Assembly (NCBI GenBank): GCA_038244535.1
Contig: JBBRTJ010000003.1
Coordinates: 16,217-80,216 of the forward strand
Length of the DNA: 64,000 bases
Origin: JBBRTJ01 sp038244535
GTDB lineage: Bacteria > Actinomycetota > Acidimicrobiia > Acidimicrobiales > Ilumatobacteraceae
Direction of reading: 5' to 3'
Shown here: piece by piece, positions 8,283 through 17,300 of the stretch
Numbering within the stretch: position 1 is the stretch's first letter
How the letters are laid out: every line of letters starts with the position of its first letter
Made by a program: the position numbers and the translations under genes
Notes under the pieces: generated by a model
What the model was told of the DNA's origin: nothing
Seen by the model: only the letters and a program-made list of their open reading frames with translations
Database searches by the model: none

Positions 8283-9131
8283 ATGAGCCTCTTCGAGAAC
8301 GCTCCTGAACCAGCGGCTCCCATGGAGCCGCTGGTTCGCGTACGGATGCTCGTCGCCTACGACGGCGCCGGGTTCCACGGGTTTCCGACGCAGCGAGGCG
8401 TGCCGACGGTGGGCGAGACGCTCGGCGAGGCAATGGCGCGAGTTCTACGCCGGCCCGTCGAACTGGTGTGTGCTGGACGCACTGATGCCGGGGTCCATGC
8501 CTGGGGTCAGGTGGTGAGCACCGAGCTTCCTGCACAGGTCGATCGCATCGCCTTGCTCCGACGGCTGAACGCGCTGGTCGCGCCGACCATCGTCGTGCGC
8601 TCGATCGAGCTTGCGCCGGACGGCTTCGACGCCCGCCACAGCGCTCTGTGGCGGCGCTACCGCTACTCGATCCTGCAACGAGACGTGCCCGACCCCTTCA
8701 ACGCTCGCACGGCCTGGCACGTCGGCGAGGCGCTCGACCTGTCAGCGCTGCGCCTTGCCGCTGACCCGTTCATCGGCGAGCACGACTTCAGCTCGTTCTG
8801 CCGTCGCCCGAAGCCGTCGCCCGGCTTCCCCCCGCACTCCCTCGTTCGCCGGGTGCTGGACACGTCGTGGACCGACCTTGGCGACGATCACCTTCGCTTC
8901 GAGATCATGGCCACCTCGTTCTGCCAGCAGATGGTGCGTTCGATCGTCGGTTTGCTCGTCGAGGTTGGGCGCGGGCGACGCCACCCCGGTGACGTGCTGG
9001 CGATCCTGCGGGCCCGCGATCGTTCAGCGGTGGGCACGTTGGCGCCTCCCCACGGCCTCTGCCTCTGGGAGGTGGGCTATCCGGCTGACCAGGAAGTGGC
9101 GCAGCCCGATGCCACAATCAGGGTCCTGTGA
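8283..9131 (+). CDS. truA: tRNA pseudouridine(38-40) synthase
   Basis: Isomerises uridines 38-40 in the anticodon arm of many tRNAs. The catalytic aspartate is D68 in the motif CAGRTDAGVHA, and the N-terminal core VAYDGAGFHGFP is present. The length of 282 residues is normal. ATG 8322 and ATG 8346 are alternative starts nearer the conserved core. It follows rplQ by 25 bases and its TGA overlaps the next GTG start. Confidence 0.93.
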   Translation: MSLFENAPEPAAPMEPLVRVRMLVAYDGAGFHGFPTQRGVPTVGETLGEAMARVLRRPVELVCAGRTDAGVHAWGQVVSTELPAQVDRIALLRRLNALVAPTIVVRSIELAPDGFDARHSALWRRYRYSILQRDVPDPFNARTAWHVGEALDLSALRLAADPFIGEHDFSSFCRRPKPSPGFPPHSLVRRVLDTSWTDLGDDHLRFEIMATSFCQQMVRSIVGLLVEVGRGRRHPGDVLAILRARDRSAVGTLAPPHGLCLWEVGYPADQEVAQPDATIRVL

Positions 9132-10612
9132 TCGAGCAGGACGATGTGCGCGCGGGACAGGCCCCGGCATGGGACGACCCGCTGCTGAAGCGGGCGCGCC
9201 AGGTCGGTCCCGCGAGACCGGTGGCTGGTGGAGGCACCGTTGAGCCTGAGCGGGAGCCGGACGTGGTGCCCGAGCCTGACGTGGTGCCCGAGCCGGACGT
9301 GGTGCCTGAGCCTGACGTGGTGCCTGAGGCGGTGCCGATGCCCGAGCCCGAGGTGGTGCTCGAGGCTGAGGCGGTGGCGGTGCCCACGTTCGAGGCCGCG
9401 AAGCGGCGCAACAGCCGCTTTCACCGCCGTCATCCGATCCTCGTGGGGGTGTCGGTGGTCCTTGCCGTGCTCATGGTTCCTCTCAGGTGGAGCTACGGCC
9501 AGGCGCTCACCGCTCCGGGTGAAGAGGGTTACGCGGCGCGCAGCGCCGAGTGGATGCGGGACCATCAGATGGGTGGGGTCGTCAACTGGGTCGAGCGGCG
9601 CTGGTACGAGCTGAACAAGCCGAAGGTGGGGGGGACGCCGGGAAGCATCGTGTTGCCCGTTGCCGCCTCGGTCCCTTCGTCCAAGCCGAGCACCTCGGCG
9701 AGCGGCACGACGATCCCGGGGGCCACGACATCGAGCACGCCGGCCACGTCCATCGCCCCCGCGCCTCACCTTGCCGCGCCGGCAGCCTTGGTGAGCCCGG
9801 CCGGTGGCCCCGTCGCCGGTGAAGGAGCCTGGGTCCCGCTTGCTCCGCAGGCCGATGGAGTTCCCGCGGGCTACCTGACCCAGATCCGGCCCGACGCCGT
9901 GCACACCAGCACGCTGGTGCTCGTCGCCTGGATGGATCCGAACCGAGCGACGTTCAAGCTGTTCCCCGGCACGAAGGTGCCGGGCGGCACCTGGCAGACC
10001 CCGTCACGGATACCCGCGGACCTGCAGTCGTCCTTGATAGCGGCCTTCAACGGCGGCTTCCGTCTCGAAGATGCTCGCGGTGGCTACTACGCCGAAGGTC
10101 GGGTGGCCAAGCCGCTGCGGGACGGGGCGGCCTCATTGGTGATCGACACCTCGGGGCGGCCGAGCGTGGTGATGTGGGGCCGCGACGCCCAGATGGGGCC
10201 GGGCATCGAGGTGGTGCGCCAGAACCTTGATCTGCTCGTCGACGGCGGCGTGCTGGCCCCGGATCTGAACATCGGGTCCAGCCCGAAGTGGGGGTGGACG
10301 CTCGGCAACGAGACGTTCGTGGCCCGATCCGGGGTCGGGGTGACGGCTGACGGGGCGCTGCTCTTCGTCGGCGGCCCGGCGATGAGCGTCAAGACGTTGG
10401 CGGAGACGCTCCAGCGGGCCGGAGCGGTTCGGGCGATGGAGATGGACATCAACGAGGACTGGATCTCGTACAACGTGTACACGACCAACGCCGCCGGCAA
10501 GGTCGAGGGCCGCAAGGCCCTGCCGAGCATGAAGGTCTGGGGCGGCCGCTACCTCGGCACGGATTCCCGGGACTTCATCGGGGTGTTCCACCGGCCGCGG
10601 CCGGGCGGCTGA
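9128..10612 (+). CDS. Membrane-anchored phosphodiester glycosidase (NAGPA/DUF2233) family protein
   Basis: The 494-residue protein has four parts: a cytosolic N-terminus with a Pro/Glu/Asp/Val repeat (residues 43-66), a single membrane helix near residues 110-130 (PILVGVSVVLAVLMVPL), a Thr/Ser/Pro-rich linker, and an extracytoplasmic C-terminal domain. The latter contains AAFNGGF, GVTADGALLFVGG and AMEMDINEDW, typical of the NAGPA family that cleaves sugar phosphodiesters. The substrate is unknown; cell-wall glycans are a guess. GTG overlaps the truA stop by four bases. The 3' end overlaps the convergent oxidase gene by 38 bases. Confidence 0.7.
   Translation: MIEQDDVRAGQAPAWDDPLLKRARQVGPARPVAGGGTVEPEREPDVVPEPDVVPEPDVVPEPDVVPEAVPMPEPEVVLEAEAVAVPTFEAAKRRNSRFHRRHPILVGVSVVLAVLMVPLRWSYGQALTAPGEEGYAARSAEWMRDHQMGGVVNWVERRWYELNKPKVGGTPGSIVLPVAASVPSSKPSTSASGTTIPGATTSSTPATSIAPAPHLAAPAALVSPAGGPVAGEGAWVPLAPQADGVPAGYLTQIRPDAVHTSTLVLVAWMDPNRATFKLFPGTKVPGGTWQTPSRIPADLQSSLIAAFNGGFRLEDARGGYYAEGRVAKPLRDGAASLVIDTSGRPSVVMWGRDAQMGPGIEVVRQNLDLLVDGGVLAPDLNIGSSPKWGWTLGNETFVARSGVGVTADGALLFVGGPAMSVKTLAETLQRAGAVRAMEMDINEDWISYNVYTTNAAGKVEGRKALPSMKVWGGRYLGTDSRDFIGVFHRPRPGG
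9254..9325 (+). repeat. Four tandem 18-base repeats encoding EPDVVP
   Basis: Four consecutive 18-base units (9254-9271, 9272-9289, 9290-9307, 9308-9325) encode Glu-Pro-Asp-Val-Val-Pro and differ only at third codon positions (CCG/CCT, CCC/CCT). A degenerate continuation follows. They give an acidic, stiff linker before the membrane helix of the glycosidase. Near identity at DNA level suggests recent slippage expansion. Confidence 0.85.
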
Positions 10613-11966
10613 CCAAGCCCAGGCGCCGGGCGAGGTCAGAGCACCACCGTCCGGTCGGGTCGGCCGCATCGCGTCGCGCCTGCCACTCGGCAAGGCGCGG
10701 GTACATGGCCCGTATCAGCCCCGGATCGACCCGGCTGTCCTTGGCGAGGTAGATCCGACCGCCAGCCGCGACCACCACGCGGTCGAGCTCGTCGAGGAGG
10801 GGGGCGAGCTCGTTGGCGCGAGCGGGGATGTCGACGGCAAGCGTCCAGCCGGGCTGGGGGAACGACAGCGGCGCAGGGTCAGCGGCTCCGAATCGCTTGA
10901 GCACCGCCAGGAACGAGGCCACCCCGGCGCCGGAAAGTCGCTCGATGATCGCCCGCAACGCCGGCTCGGCCCCGAAGGGGACCACGAACTGGTACTGCAC
11001 GAAGCCGGCCGGCCCGTAGAGCCGGTTCCAGTCGCGCAGCGCGTCGAGGGGGTGGAAGAAGGCGCCGATGGACTGGAGCTCACCGAGGTGTTGGCGGGGC
11101 GCCTTGCGGAACCACAGCTCGTTGAAGGCTCGGATGCTCGCCCGGTTGAGCAGCCCGCCGGGAATGAAGGGAGGGGCGGAGGCGAGCGACGTCGACGAGA
11201 AAGCCAATGGATCGTGCGGGTCTGAACCGAGCGCTGAGAGGGGGGCGTGGTCACCGTTGGTGAGGACGGCACGGCCGAGGTGGCGGCCAGAGGCCAGCAG
11301 ATCGATCCATGCGACCGAGTACCGGTGATCGCCGTCTGTAGCTGCCATCTGCGCCATGGCCGCGTCGAGGTCGGGGAGCCGCCAGGTGTCAACGGCCATG
11401 CGACTGGACTCGATGGGCACGAGGTCGATGACGGCGTCGAGCACGATGCCGGTGAGCCCCATGCCGGCCACGGTGTCCCAGAACAGGGGGTCGCTCGGCC
11501 GCAGCTCGCGGCGGGTGCCATCGGCGGTCAGCAGCGTCATGGCGCGCACGTGAGGACCAAACGAGCCATCGCGGTGGTGGTTCTTGCCGTGGATGTCGCT
11601 GGCGATGGCCCCGCCCACGGTGACCTGGCGGGTGCCCGGCGTGACCGGCACGAACCAGCCCTTGGGCACGAGCTCACACAGGAGCTGATCGATGCTGGCG
11701 CCGGCCGGGACGCAGACGGTCCCCGTGGTCGGACTGACGGTGAGCGCTCCGCTCGGCTCGATCACCTCGGCGACGTCACCGCCGCCGTTCTGGGCGGCAT
11801 CGTTGTAGCTGCGACCCAGGCCACGAGCGATGATGCCCCGCGGTCCGGCCGCGGCCACTGCGGCCGCGAGCGCATCGGCATCGGCGGTTTGGTGCACGGT
11901 CGCATACGACGCAGCGGTGCGCCCCCAGCCGGTGAGCAGTGCTCCGGGCGACGCAGGTCGGGTCAT
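10575..11966 (-). CDS. DprE1-like FAD-linked oxidase
   Basis: The 463-residue flavoprotein matches mycobacterial DprE1, which oxidises decaprenylphosphoryl-ribose on the way to the arabinose donor. Visible features are the FAD-binding segments ARGLGRSYNDAAQNGGG and PGTRQVTVGGAIASDIHGKNHH, the substrate region ELWFRKAP, and K409 in AKDSR, aligned with Mtb K418. The position of Mtb Cys387 (motif NICVDFP) reads TLAVDIP here, so it is Ala377. ATG 11966 gives the family length. No DprE2 partner is nearby, so the exact substrate is unproven; an alditol-oxidase-type role is possible. Confidence 0.8.
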   Translation of the reverse strand: MTRPASPGALLTGWGRTAASYATVHQTADADALAAAVAAAGPRGIIARGLGRSYNDAAQNGGGDVAEVIEPSGALTVSPTTGTVCVPAGASIDQLLCELVPKGWFVPVTPGTRQVTVGGAIASDIHGKNHHRDGSFGPHVRAMTLLTADGTRRELRPSDPLFWDTVAGMGLTGIVLDAVIDLVPIESSRMAVDTWRLPDLDAAMAQMAATDGDHRYSVAWIDLLASGRHLGRAVLTNGDHAPLSALGSDPHDPLAFSSTSLASAPPFIPGGLLNRASIRAFNELWFRKAPRQHLGELQSIGAFFHPLDALRDWNRLYGPAGFVQYQFVVPFGAEPALRAIIERLSGAGVASFLAVLKRFGAADPAPLSFPQPGWTLAVDIPARANELAPLLDELDRVVVAAGGRIYLAKDSRVDPGLIRAMYPRLAEWQARRDAADPTGRWCSDLARRLGLVSRPAAAGGTPR

Positions 11967-11993
11967 CAACGGCGAAGCTACTCGTGTGGCGGC

Positions 11994-12022
11994 TTGCCGA
12001 TCGGCTGGCCTGCCCCTATCCT
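11994..12022 (+). promoter_or_regulatory. Likely promoter of rplM-rpsI
   Basis: TTGCCG (11994-11999) and TATCCT (12017-12022) are separated by exactly 17 bases, and transcription would start about 50 bases before rplM. The site lies in the 114-base gap between the divergent oxidase gene and rplM. Confidence 0.55.
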
Positions 12023-12080
12023 GCCCAGGTCCCACCGGCTGCACATCTGCGCGCAGCCACTTCAGAGAAGGCCTCACGCG

Positions 12081-12530
12081 GTGCACACGTATTCTCCCAA
12101 GGCTTCCGAGATCACGCGCTCGTGGCACGTCATCGACGCTGATGGCATGGTCCTCGGTCGCGTCTGCACCGAGGCCGCACGCCTGCTGCGCGGCAAGCAC
12201 AAGCCCACCTTCGCCCCCCACATCGACACCGGCGATCACGTGATCATCATCAACGCCGACAAGATCGTGCTGACGTCGGGGAAGGCCGAGAAGAAGGGCG
12301 TCTACCGCTACTCCGGCTACCCCGGTGGCCTGAAGCACGAGACCTACGCCCACCTGCTCGAGCGCAAGCCCGCCGAGGCGGTGCGCCAGTCCGTGAAGGG
12401 CATGCTCCCGCACGGCCCGCTCGGTCGCCAGCAGGTCAAGAAGCTGAAGGTGTATGCCGGCCCGTCCCACCCGCACGGCGCCCAGCAGCCCGTGGATCAT
12501 CCCCTGGCGGCCCACGCCAAGGCTCGCTGA
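12081..12530 (+). CDS. rplM: 50S ribosomal protein L13
   Basis: Early-assembly large-subunit protein. The GTG at 12081, preceded by a GAGAAGG ribosome binding site, gives 149 residues beginning MHTYSPKASEITRSWHVID. The core motifs LGRVCTEAARLLRGKHKP, YRYSGYPGGLK and KGMLPHGPLGRQ are diagnostic. The same frame stays open far upstream, opposite the oxidase gene, but that stretch is shadow coding. Confidence 0.96.
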   Translation: MHTYSPKASEITRSWHVIDADGMVLGRVCTEAARLLRGKHKPTFAPHIDTGDHVIIINADKIVLTSGKAEKKGVYRYSGYPGGLKHETYAHLLERKPAEAVRQSVKGMLPHGPLGRQQVKKLKVYAGPSHPHGAQQPVDHPLAAHAKAR

Positions 12531-12544
12531 GAGGCATTCGACAC

Positions 12545-12937
12545 GTGACCAAGCCACTCGTCCAGACCACTGGTCGCCGCAAGCGCGCGGTCGCCCGCGC
12601 CCGCCTGCGCGCCGGCACCGGTCTGATCACCGTGAACCACCGCACCATCGAGAACTACTTCCCCCTTGCCACGCACCGCATGATCGTGGCTGAGCCCCTG
12701 CGGCTCACGAGCACCGAAGAGACCTACGACGTCGACTGCACGATGGACGGTGGCGGCGTCAGTGGTCAGGCCGGCGCGCTGCGCATGGCGATCGCCCGTG
12801 CCCTCATCGAGCTCGATCCCGAGCTGCGTCCGGCGCTCAAGAAGGCCGGTCTTCTCACGCGTGACGCTCGTGAGAAGGAGAGCAAGAAGTACGGCCTCAA
12901 GAAGGCCCGTAAGGCTCCGCAGTACTCGAAGCGCTGA
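12545..12937 (+). CDS. rpsI: 30S ribosomal protein S9
   Basis: S9 has a long basic tail that reaches the P-site tRNA. The 130 residues contain TTGRRKRAVARARL near the N-terminus and end in KKARKAPQYSKR, with the invariant terminal Lys-Arg. GTG start, 14 bases after rplM. It pairs with L13 in nearly all bacteria. Confidence 0.97.
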   Translation: MTKPLVQTTGRRKRAVARARLRAGTGLITVNHRTIENYFPLATHRMIVAEPLRLTSTEETYDVDCTMDGGGVSGQAGALRMAIARALIELDPELRPALKKAGLLTRDAREKESKKYGLKKARKAPQYSKR

Positions 12938-12957
12938 TCTGACGGGCAGGGCGCCCC

Positions 12958-14292
12958 ATGGCCCCTCGCTTCGGAACCGACGGCATCCGTGGGGTTGCCG
13001 GCACCGAGCTCACCCCTGAACTGGCGCTCCGCGTCGGGCGTGCCGCGGCGCGGGTGCTGCGGCCACCAGCGTGCATCGTCGCTCGTGACCCGCGCCGTTC
13101 AGGTGGTGCGTTGCAGGCTGCCTTCGTGGCCGGCGTCGCCGCCGAGGGCGTCGACGTGATCCTCGAGGGGGTCCTGCCGACCCCAGCCGTGGCGGAGCTG
13201 GCGCGCCAGCGCGGCTGGGCCGGGGCGATGGTGTCGGCGTCGCACAACCCCTATGCCGACAACGGCTTGAAGCTGTTCGCGCTCGGCGGCCGCAAGCTCA
13301 GCGATGCCGAGCAGGCTGAGATCGAGCGTGAGCTGCTCGTCGAGCTCGATGCTGCGTCGATGCCCAGCGGGGCCGGCATCGGCACCGTCACGAGCGTCGA
13401 GGGTTCGGTTGACGCTTACCTCGCGCACCTGGTCGCGGTCCTCGACGGGCGGCGGCTCGACGGTCTGCGGGTCGTGGTCGATCAGGCCAACGGAGCCACG
13501 AGCGGCCTCGATGTCGTGTTCGGTCAGGTCGGCGCCAGTGTCGAGCGGCTGCACGCCGAACCTGACGGCTGCAACATCAACGATCACTGCGGCGCCACCC
13601 ACCCCGCCAGCTTGCAAGCGGCCGTCGTGCGATCGGGGGCCGATGCCGGGCTGGCGCTCGATGGCGACGGCGATCGGGTGATCGCGGTCGACGAACGAGG
13701 CGAGCTCGTTGACGGCGACCACATCATCGCCATCTGCGCCATCGATCTTCAGCGCCGGGGGCTGCTGCGGGGCGGCGCGGTGGCTGTCACGGTCATGACG
13801 AACCTGGGCTTTCGCCAGTCGATGGAGCGCAACGGCATCGCAGTGGTCGAGACCGCGGTTGGCGATCGGGCGATCCTCGATGCGCTCGCGACCCAGGGGC
13901 TCTCGCTCGGGGGCGAGCAGTCGGGGCACGTGGTGTTCGCCGAACACGCCACCACCGGTGATGGGTTGCTCACCGGTCTCGTGCTGCTCGACGTCATGCA
14001 TCGCACCGTCCGTCCCCTGTCGGTGCTAGCCGCCGAGGCCATGCGTCGGCTGCCCCAGGTGCTCGTCAACGTGCGGGTGACCGCGGTTCCGCCAGACCTC
14101 GTCGAGGTGCTCGCCGCCCCGATCGCGGCGGCCGAGGGCCGGCTCGGAACGAGGGGCCGTATCTTGGTGCGGGCCAGTGGCACCGAGCCGCTCGTGCGGG
14201 TGATGGTCGAGGCCGAGGACCAACGCCTGGCCCATGAGGTCGCCGATGGCCTGGCTGATCGCGTCAGGGCCATGGTCGAGGGGCCCGGGTAG
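12958..14292 (+). CDS. glmM: Phosphoglucosamine mutase
   Basis: Interconverts glucosamine 6-phosphate and glucosamine 1-phosphate for UDP-GlcNAc synthesis. The 444-residue protein has the phosphorylated active serine S95 in SASHNP, the metal loop DGDGDR and the sugar-binding GGEQSGH. It follows rpsI by 20 bases, a common order in Actinobacteria, and precedes the glutamine-dependent GlmS that makes its substrate. Confidence 0.95.
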   Translation: MAPRFGTDGIRGVAGTELTPELALRVGRAAARVLRPPACIVARDPRRSGGALQAAFVAGVAAEGVDVILEGVLPTPAVAELARQRGWAGAMVSASHNPYADNGLKLFALGGRKLSDAEQAEIERELLVELDAASMPSGAGIGTVTSVEGSVDAYLAHLVAVLDGRRLDGLRVVVDQANGATSGLDVVFGQVGASVERLHAEPDGCNINDHCGATHPASLQAAVVRSGADAGLALDGDGDRVIAVDERGELVDGDHIIAICAIDLQRRGLLRGGAVAVTVMTNLGFRQSMERNGIAVVETAVGDRAILDALATQGLSLGGEQSGHVVFAEHATTGDGLLTGLVLLDVMHRTVRPLSVLAAEAMRRLPQVLVNVRVTAVPPDLVEVLAAPIAAAEGRLGTRGRILVRASGTEPLVRVMVEAEDQRLAHEVADGLADRVRAMVEGPG

Positions 14293-14302
14293 CCTTTCGG
14301 GC

Positions 14303-17300
14303 ATGTGCGGCATCGTGGCGGTTCTCTGCCGCCCCTCCCGACGGCCGGTTCCAAGCGCCGCCGAACTGCTCGCGCTGGCTGACCAAGCCGTCGCCGCCAT
14401 CGATGGCCCCGACCATGACGTGGATCGGCTCGACGCGGCCGCGACGCTGACCGAGGAGATCGATCGCCTGTTGCACGGTGTCCCGGGTGTGATGGCACTG
14501 GTGGGCGATGAGGCATTCGAAGTCACGCTCCTCGAGCGGGTGGGACGACTCGACGACTGGGTCGCCGGGGTCGAGCGGGCCATCGGGGGAGACGACGAGC
14601 CGGTGGGGGTGGCGCTCGAAGCGATCAACGCGGCCATCATCCGAGCCCGAGACGCCTTGTGGGCGGTGCGCCACGATCGCGTTCGCACGGCGCGAGCGGT
14701 GCAGGTGCTCGCCGGCCGGGGCGCCTCGGTGGGAACGGTGGCCGGGTACCTCGCCATCCAGCATGCGCTGTCATCGCTCGATCGCCTCGAGGTCCGTGGT
14801 CGCGACTCGGCCGGCTTGCAGGTCATGGTGCAAGGGCACGGCCTCGATCTCGCCGATCCCGCCCTGGCTCCGCTGGTATGCACGCGCCTCGATGACGCAC
14901 TGCTCACCTCGGGCTCGCTGCGGTCCTCGGAGGAGCAGCTCATCTTCGTCTACAAGGCCGCGGCCGAGATCGGTGAGCTGGGGGACAACACCAAGTCGCT
15001 GCGGGCTGCGATCCAAGCCGACCCCGTGCTCCGGCTCGCCCTCGCAGCTCCGGCGGCACGGGCGATGGTCTTGGCGCACACGCGGTGGGCCAGCGTCGGG
15101 ATCATCTCGGAGCCCAACGCCCACCCCGTGAGCGATGAGGAGCTCGACGGCCGCATCCGCCCGTTCACGTCGGCGGTCCTGAACGGCGACGTCGACAACT
15201 ATGGCGACCTCAAGGCCGAGGCCGGGCTACGGCTGGCCACCGAGATCACCACTGACGCCAAGGTCATCCCGGCGCTGTTCGCCCGGGCCGCCGAGACCAC
15301 TGCGGACCCGACCGAGGCGTTCCGGAGCACGGTGGCCACGTTCGAGGGTTCGGTGGCGATCGCGGCCACGGCCGCGAATCATCCCGATCGGGTGTTCCTC
15401 GCCTTGCGCGGCAGCGGCCAGGCGCTCTACATCGGCATCGCCGAAGACCTCTTCCTGGTGGCGAGCGAGCCGTATGGGCTGGTCGAGGAGACGTCGACCT
15501 ACCTCCGCCTTGACGGTGAGACGCCGACCAGGGCCGATCAGGCCCAGTCGACGAGGGGCCAAGTCGTCGTGCTCGACGCCCGCCTGGCAGGGAGCCTCGA
15601 CGGTGTCGAGCGCCTCGGCTACGACGGCACGGCGCTCCCCGTCTCCGACGGTGACCTGTCAACGGCTGAGATCACGACGCGCGACATCAACCGGGGCGAC
15701 TTCCCCCACTACCTCCTCAAGGAGATCACCGAGGCGCCCGAGAGCTTCCTGCGCACGCTTCGGGGCCGGATCGTCGAGCGTGACGGACGACTCCGGGTCC
15801 AGCTCGACGATCGTGCGCTTCCGCCCGCGGTCGTCGCTCTCGTGGCCGGCGGGCGCCTGAAGCGGTTGATCGTGATCGGGCAGGGCACCGCGGCGGTTGC
15901 GGGAAGGGCCATCGCCGCGGCGTTGCGGGCGCAGCTGGGTGTCCCGGCGGGCGTCGCCGTGGAGCCGATGATCGCCACCGAGCTGTCGGGGTTCGCGATG
16001 CCGAGCGATCTGAGCGACACGCTCATCGTGGCCGTGAGCCAGTCGGGGACCACGACCGACACCAACCGGACCGTTGATCTTGCCCGCGACCGCGGGGCGA
16101 CGGTGATCGCCATCGTCAACCGGCGAAACAGCGACCTCACGGACAAGGCCGACGCGGTGCTGTACACCTCTGATGGTCGTGACGTCGAGATGAGCGTGGC
16201 GTCGACCAAGGCCTTCTACAGCCAAGTGGCGGCCGGGTTCCTGCTGTCGGCCGCCCTCGGCGAGCTTGCCGGCGTGGGCGATGCTCGTGCCCGCCACGAC
16301 CTCCTCGACGGTCTGCGACGGGTGCCGGCCGCGATGCGTACGGTCCTCGGGCAGCGAGAGGCCATTGCCGACGCCGCTCGGCGCTTCGCCCCACCCAAGC
16401 GCTACTGGGCCGTGGTGGGCAACGGCCCCAACGCCGTGGCGGCTGAAGAGGTGCGCATCAAGCTCTCGGAGCTCTGCTACAAGTCGATCGCCTGCGACAT
16501 CACCGAGGACAAGAAGCACATCGACCTCTCGTCGGAGCCGTTGATCCTGGTGTGTGCGGCCGGTCTCGAGGGCTCGACTGCTGATGACGTGGCCAAGGAG
16601 GTGGCGATCTACCGCGCCCACAAGGCCACTCCGATCGTCATCGCGACCGAGGGTGAGGGCCGCTTCCAGGCCGCGTACGCAGTCATCAGCGTGCCCGCCG
16701 TCGCCAGCCCCCTGGCCTTCATCCTGTCGGCAATGGTGGGCCACCTGTTCGGCTACGAGGCTGCGCTCGCCATCGACGCCCTGGCCCTTCCCCTCCGCCA
16801 GGCCCGCGAGTCCATCGAGCTCGCGCTCGAGTCCTCGTTGACGGGCGAGGAGGTCGTGGCCCACCTCATGACCGTGCTGGCGCCCGTGGCGCAACGCTTC
16901 AACGACACGCTGCGCTCGGGAACCTACGACGGGCACCTCGAGGCGAGCACTGCGGTCCGCCTCGCTTCGCTGCTGCGAGTCGTCGGCAGCCCGTCGGCCC
17001 TCGACGCCTACGAGCTCGACCACGGCAAGGTGGGCACACCCGACGTGCTGGTCGCCGACCTGACCGCGGCGCTGTCGCGGGCGATCGATGAGCTGACCCG
17101 CCCGATCGACGCCATCAAGCACCAGGCCAAGACCGTGACCGTCGGCATCTCCCGCTCCGACGAAGCGCTCGTCGGGACCGCACTGGTGCGTCAGGTGCTG
17201 GAAGCCGGGGCGGGCCGTGATCGGATCACGTACCGGAGCCTCAAGGTCCTGGCCGACCTTGCCCCGGCCGTGGCGGCGATCACGGGGTACACCCGGTACA

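Noticed and set aside
9254..9325. CRISPR-like short direct repeats
   Set aside because: The units are contiguous 18-base coding repeats with no spacers, inside a clear gene.
11247..12080. In-frame 5' extension of rplM by almost 280 codons
   Set aside because: It is antisense to the oxidase gene, has no L13-like sequence, and the GTG at 12081 with a ribosome binding site gives the exact family length.
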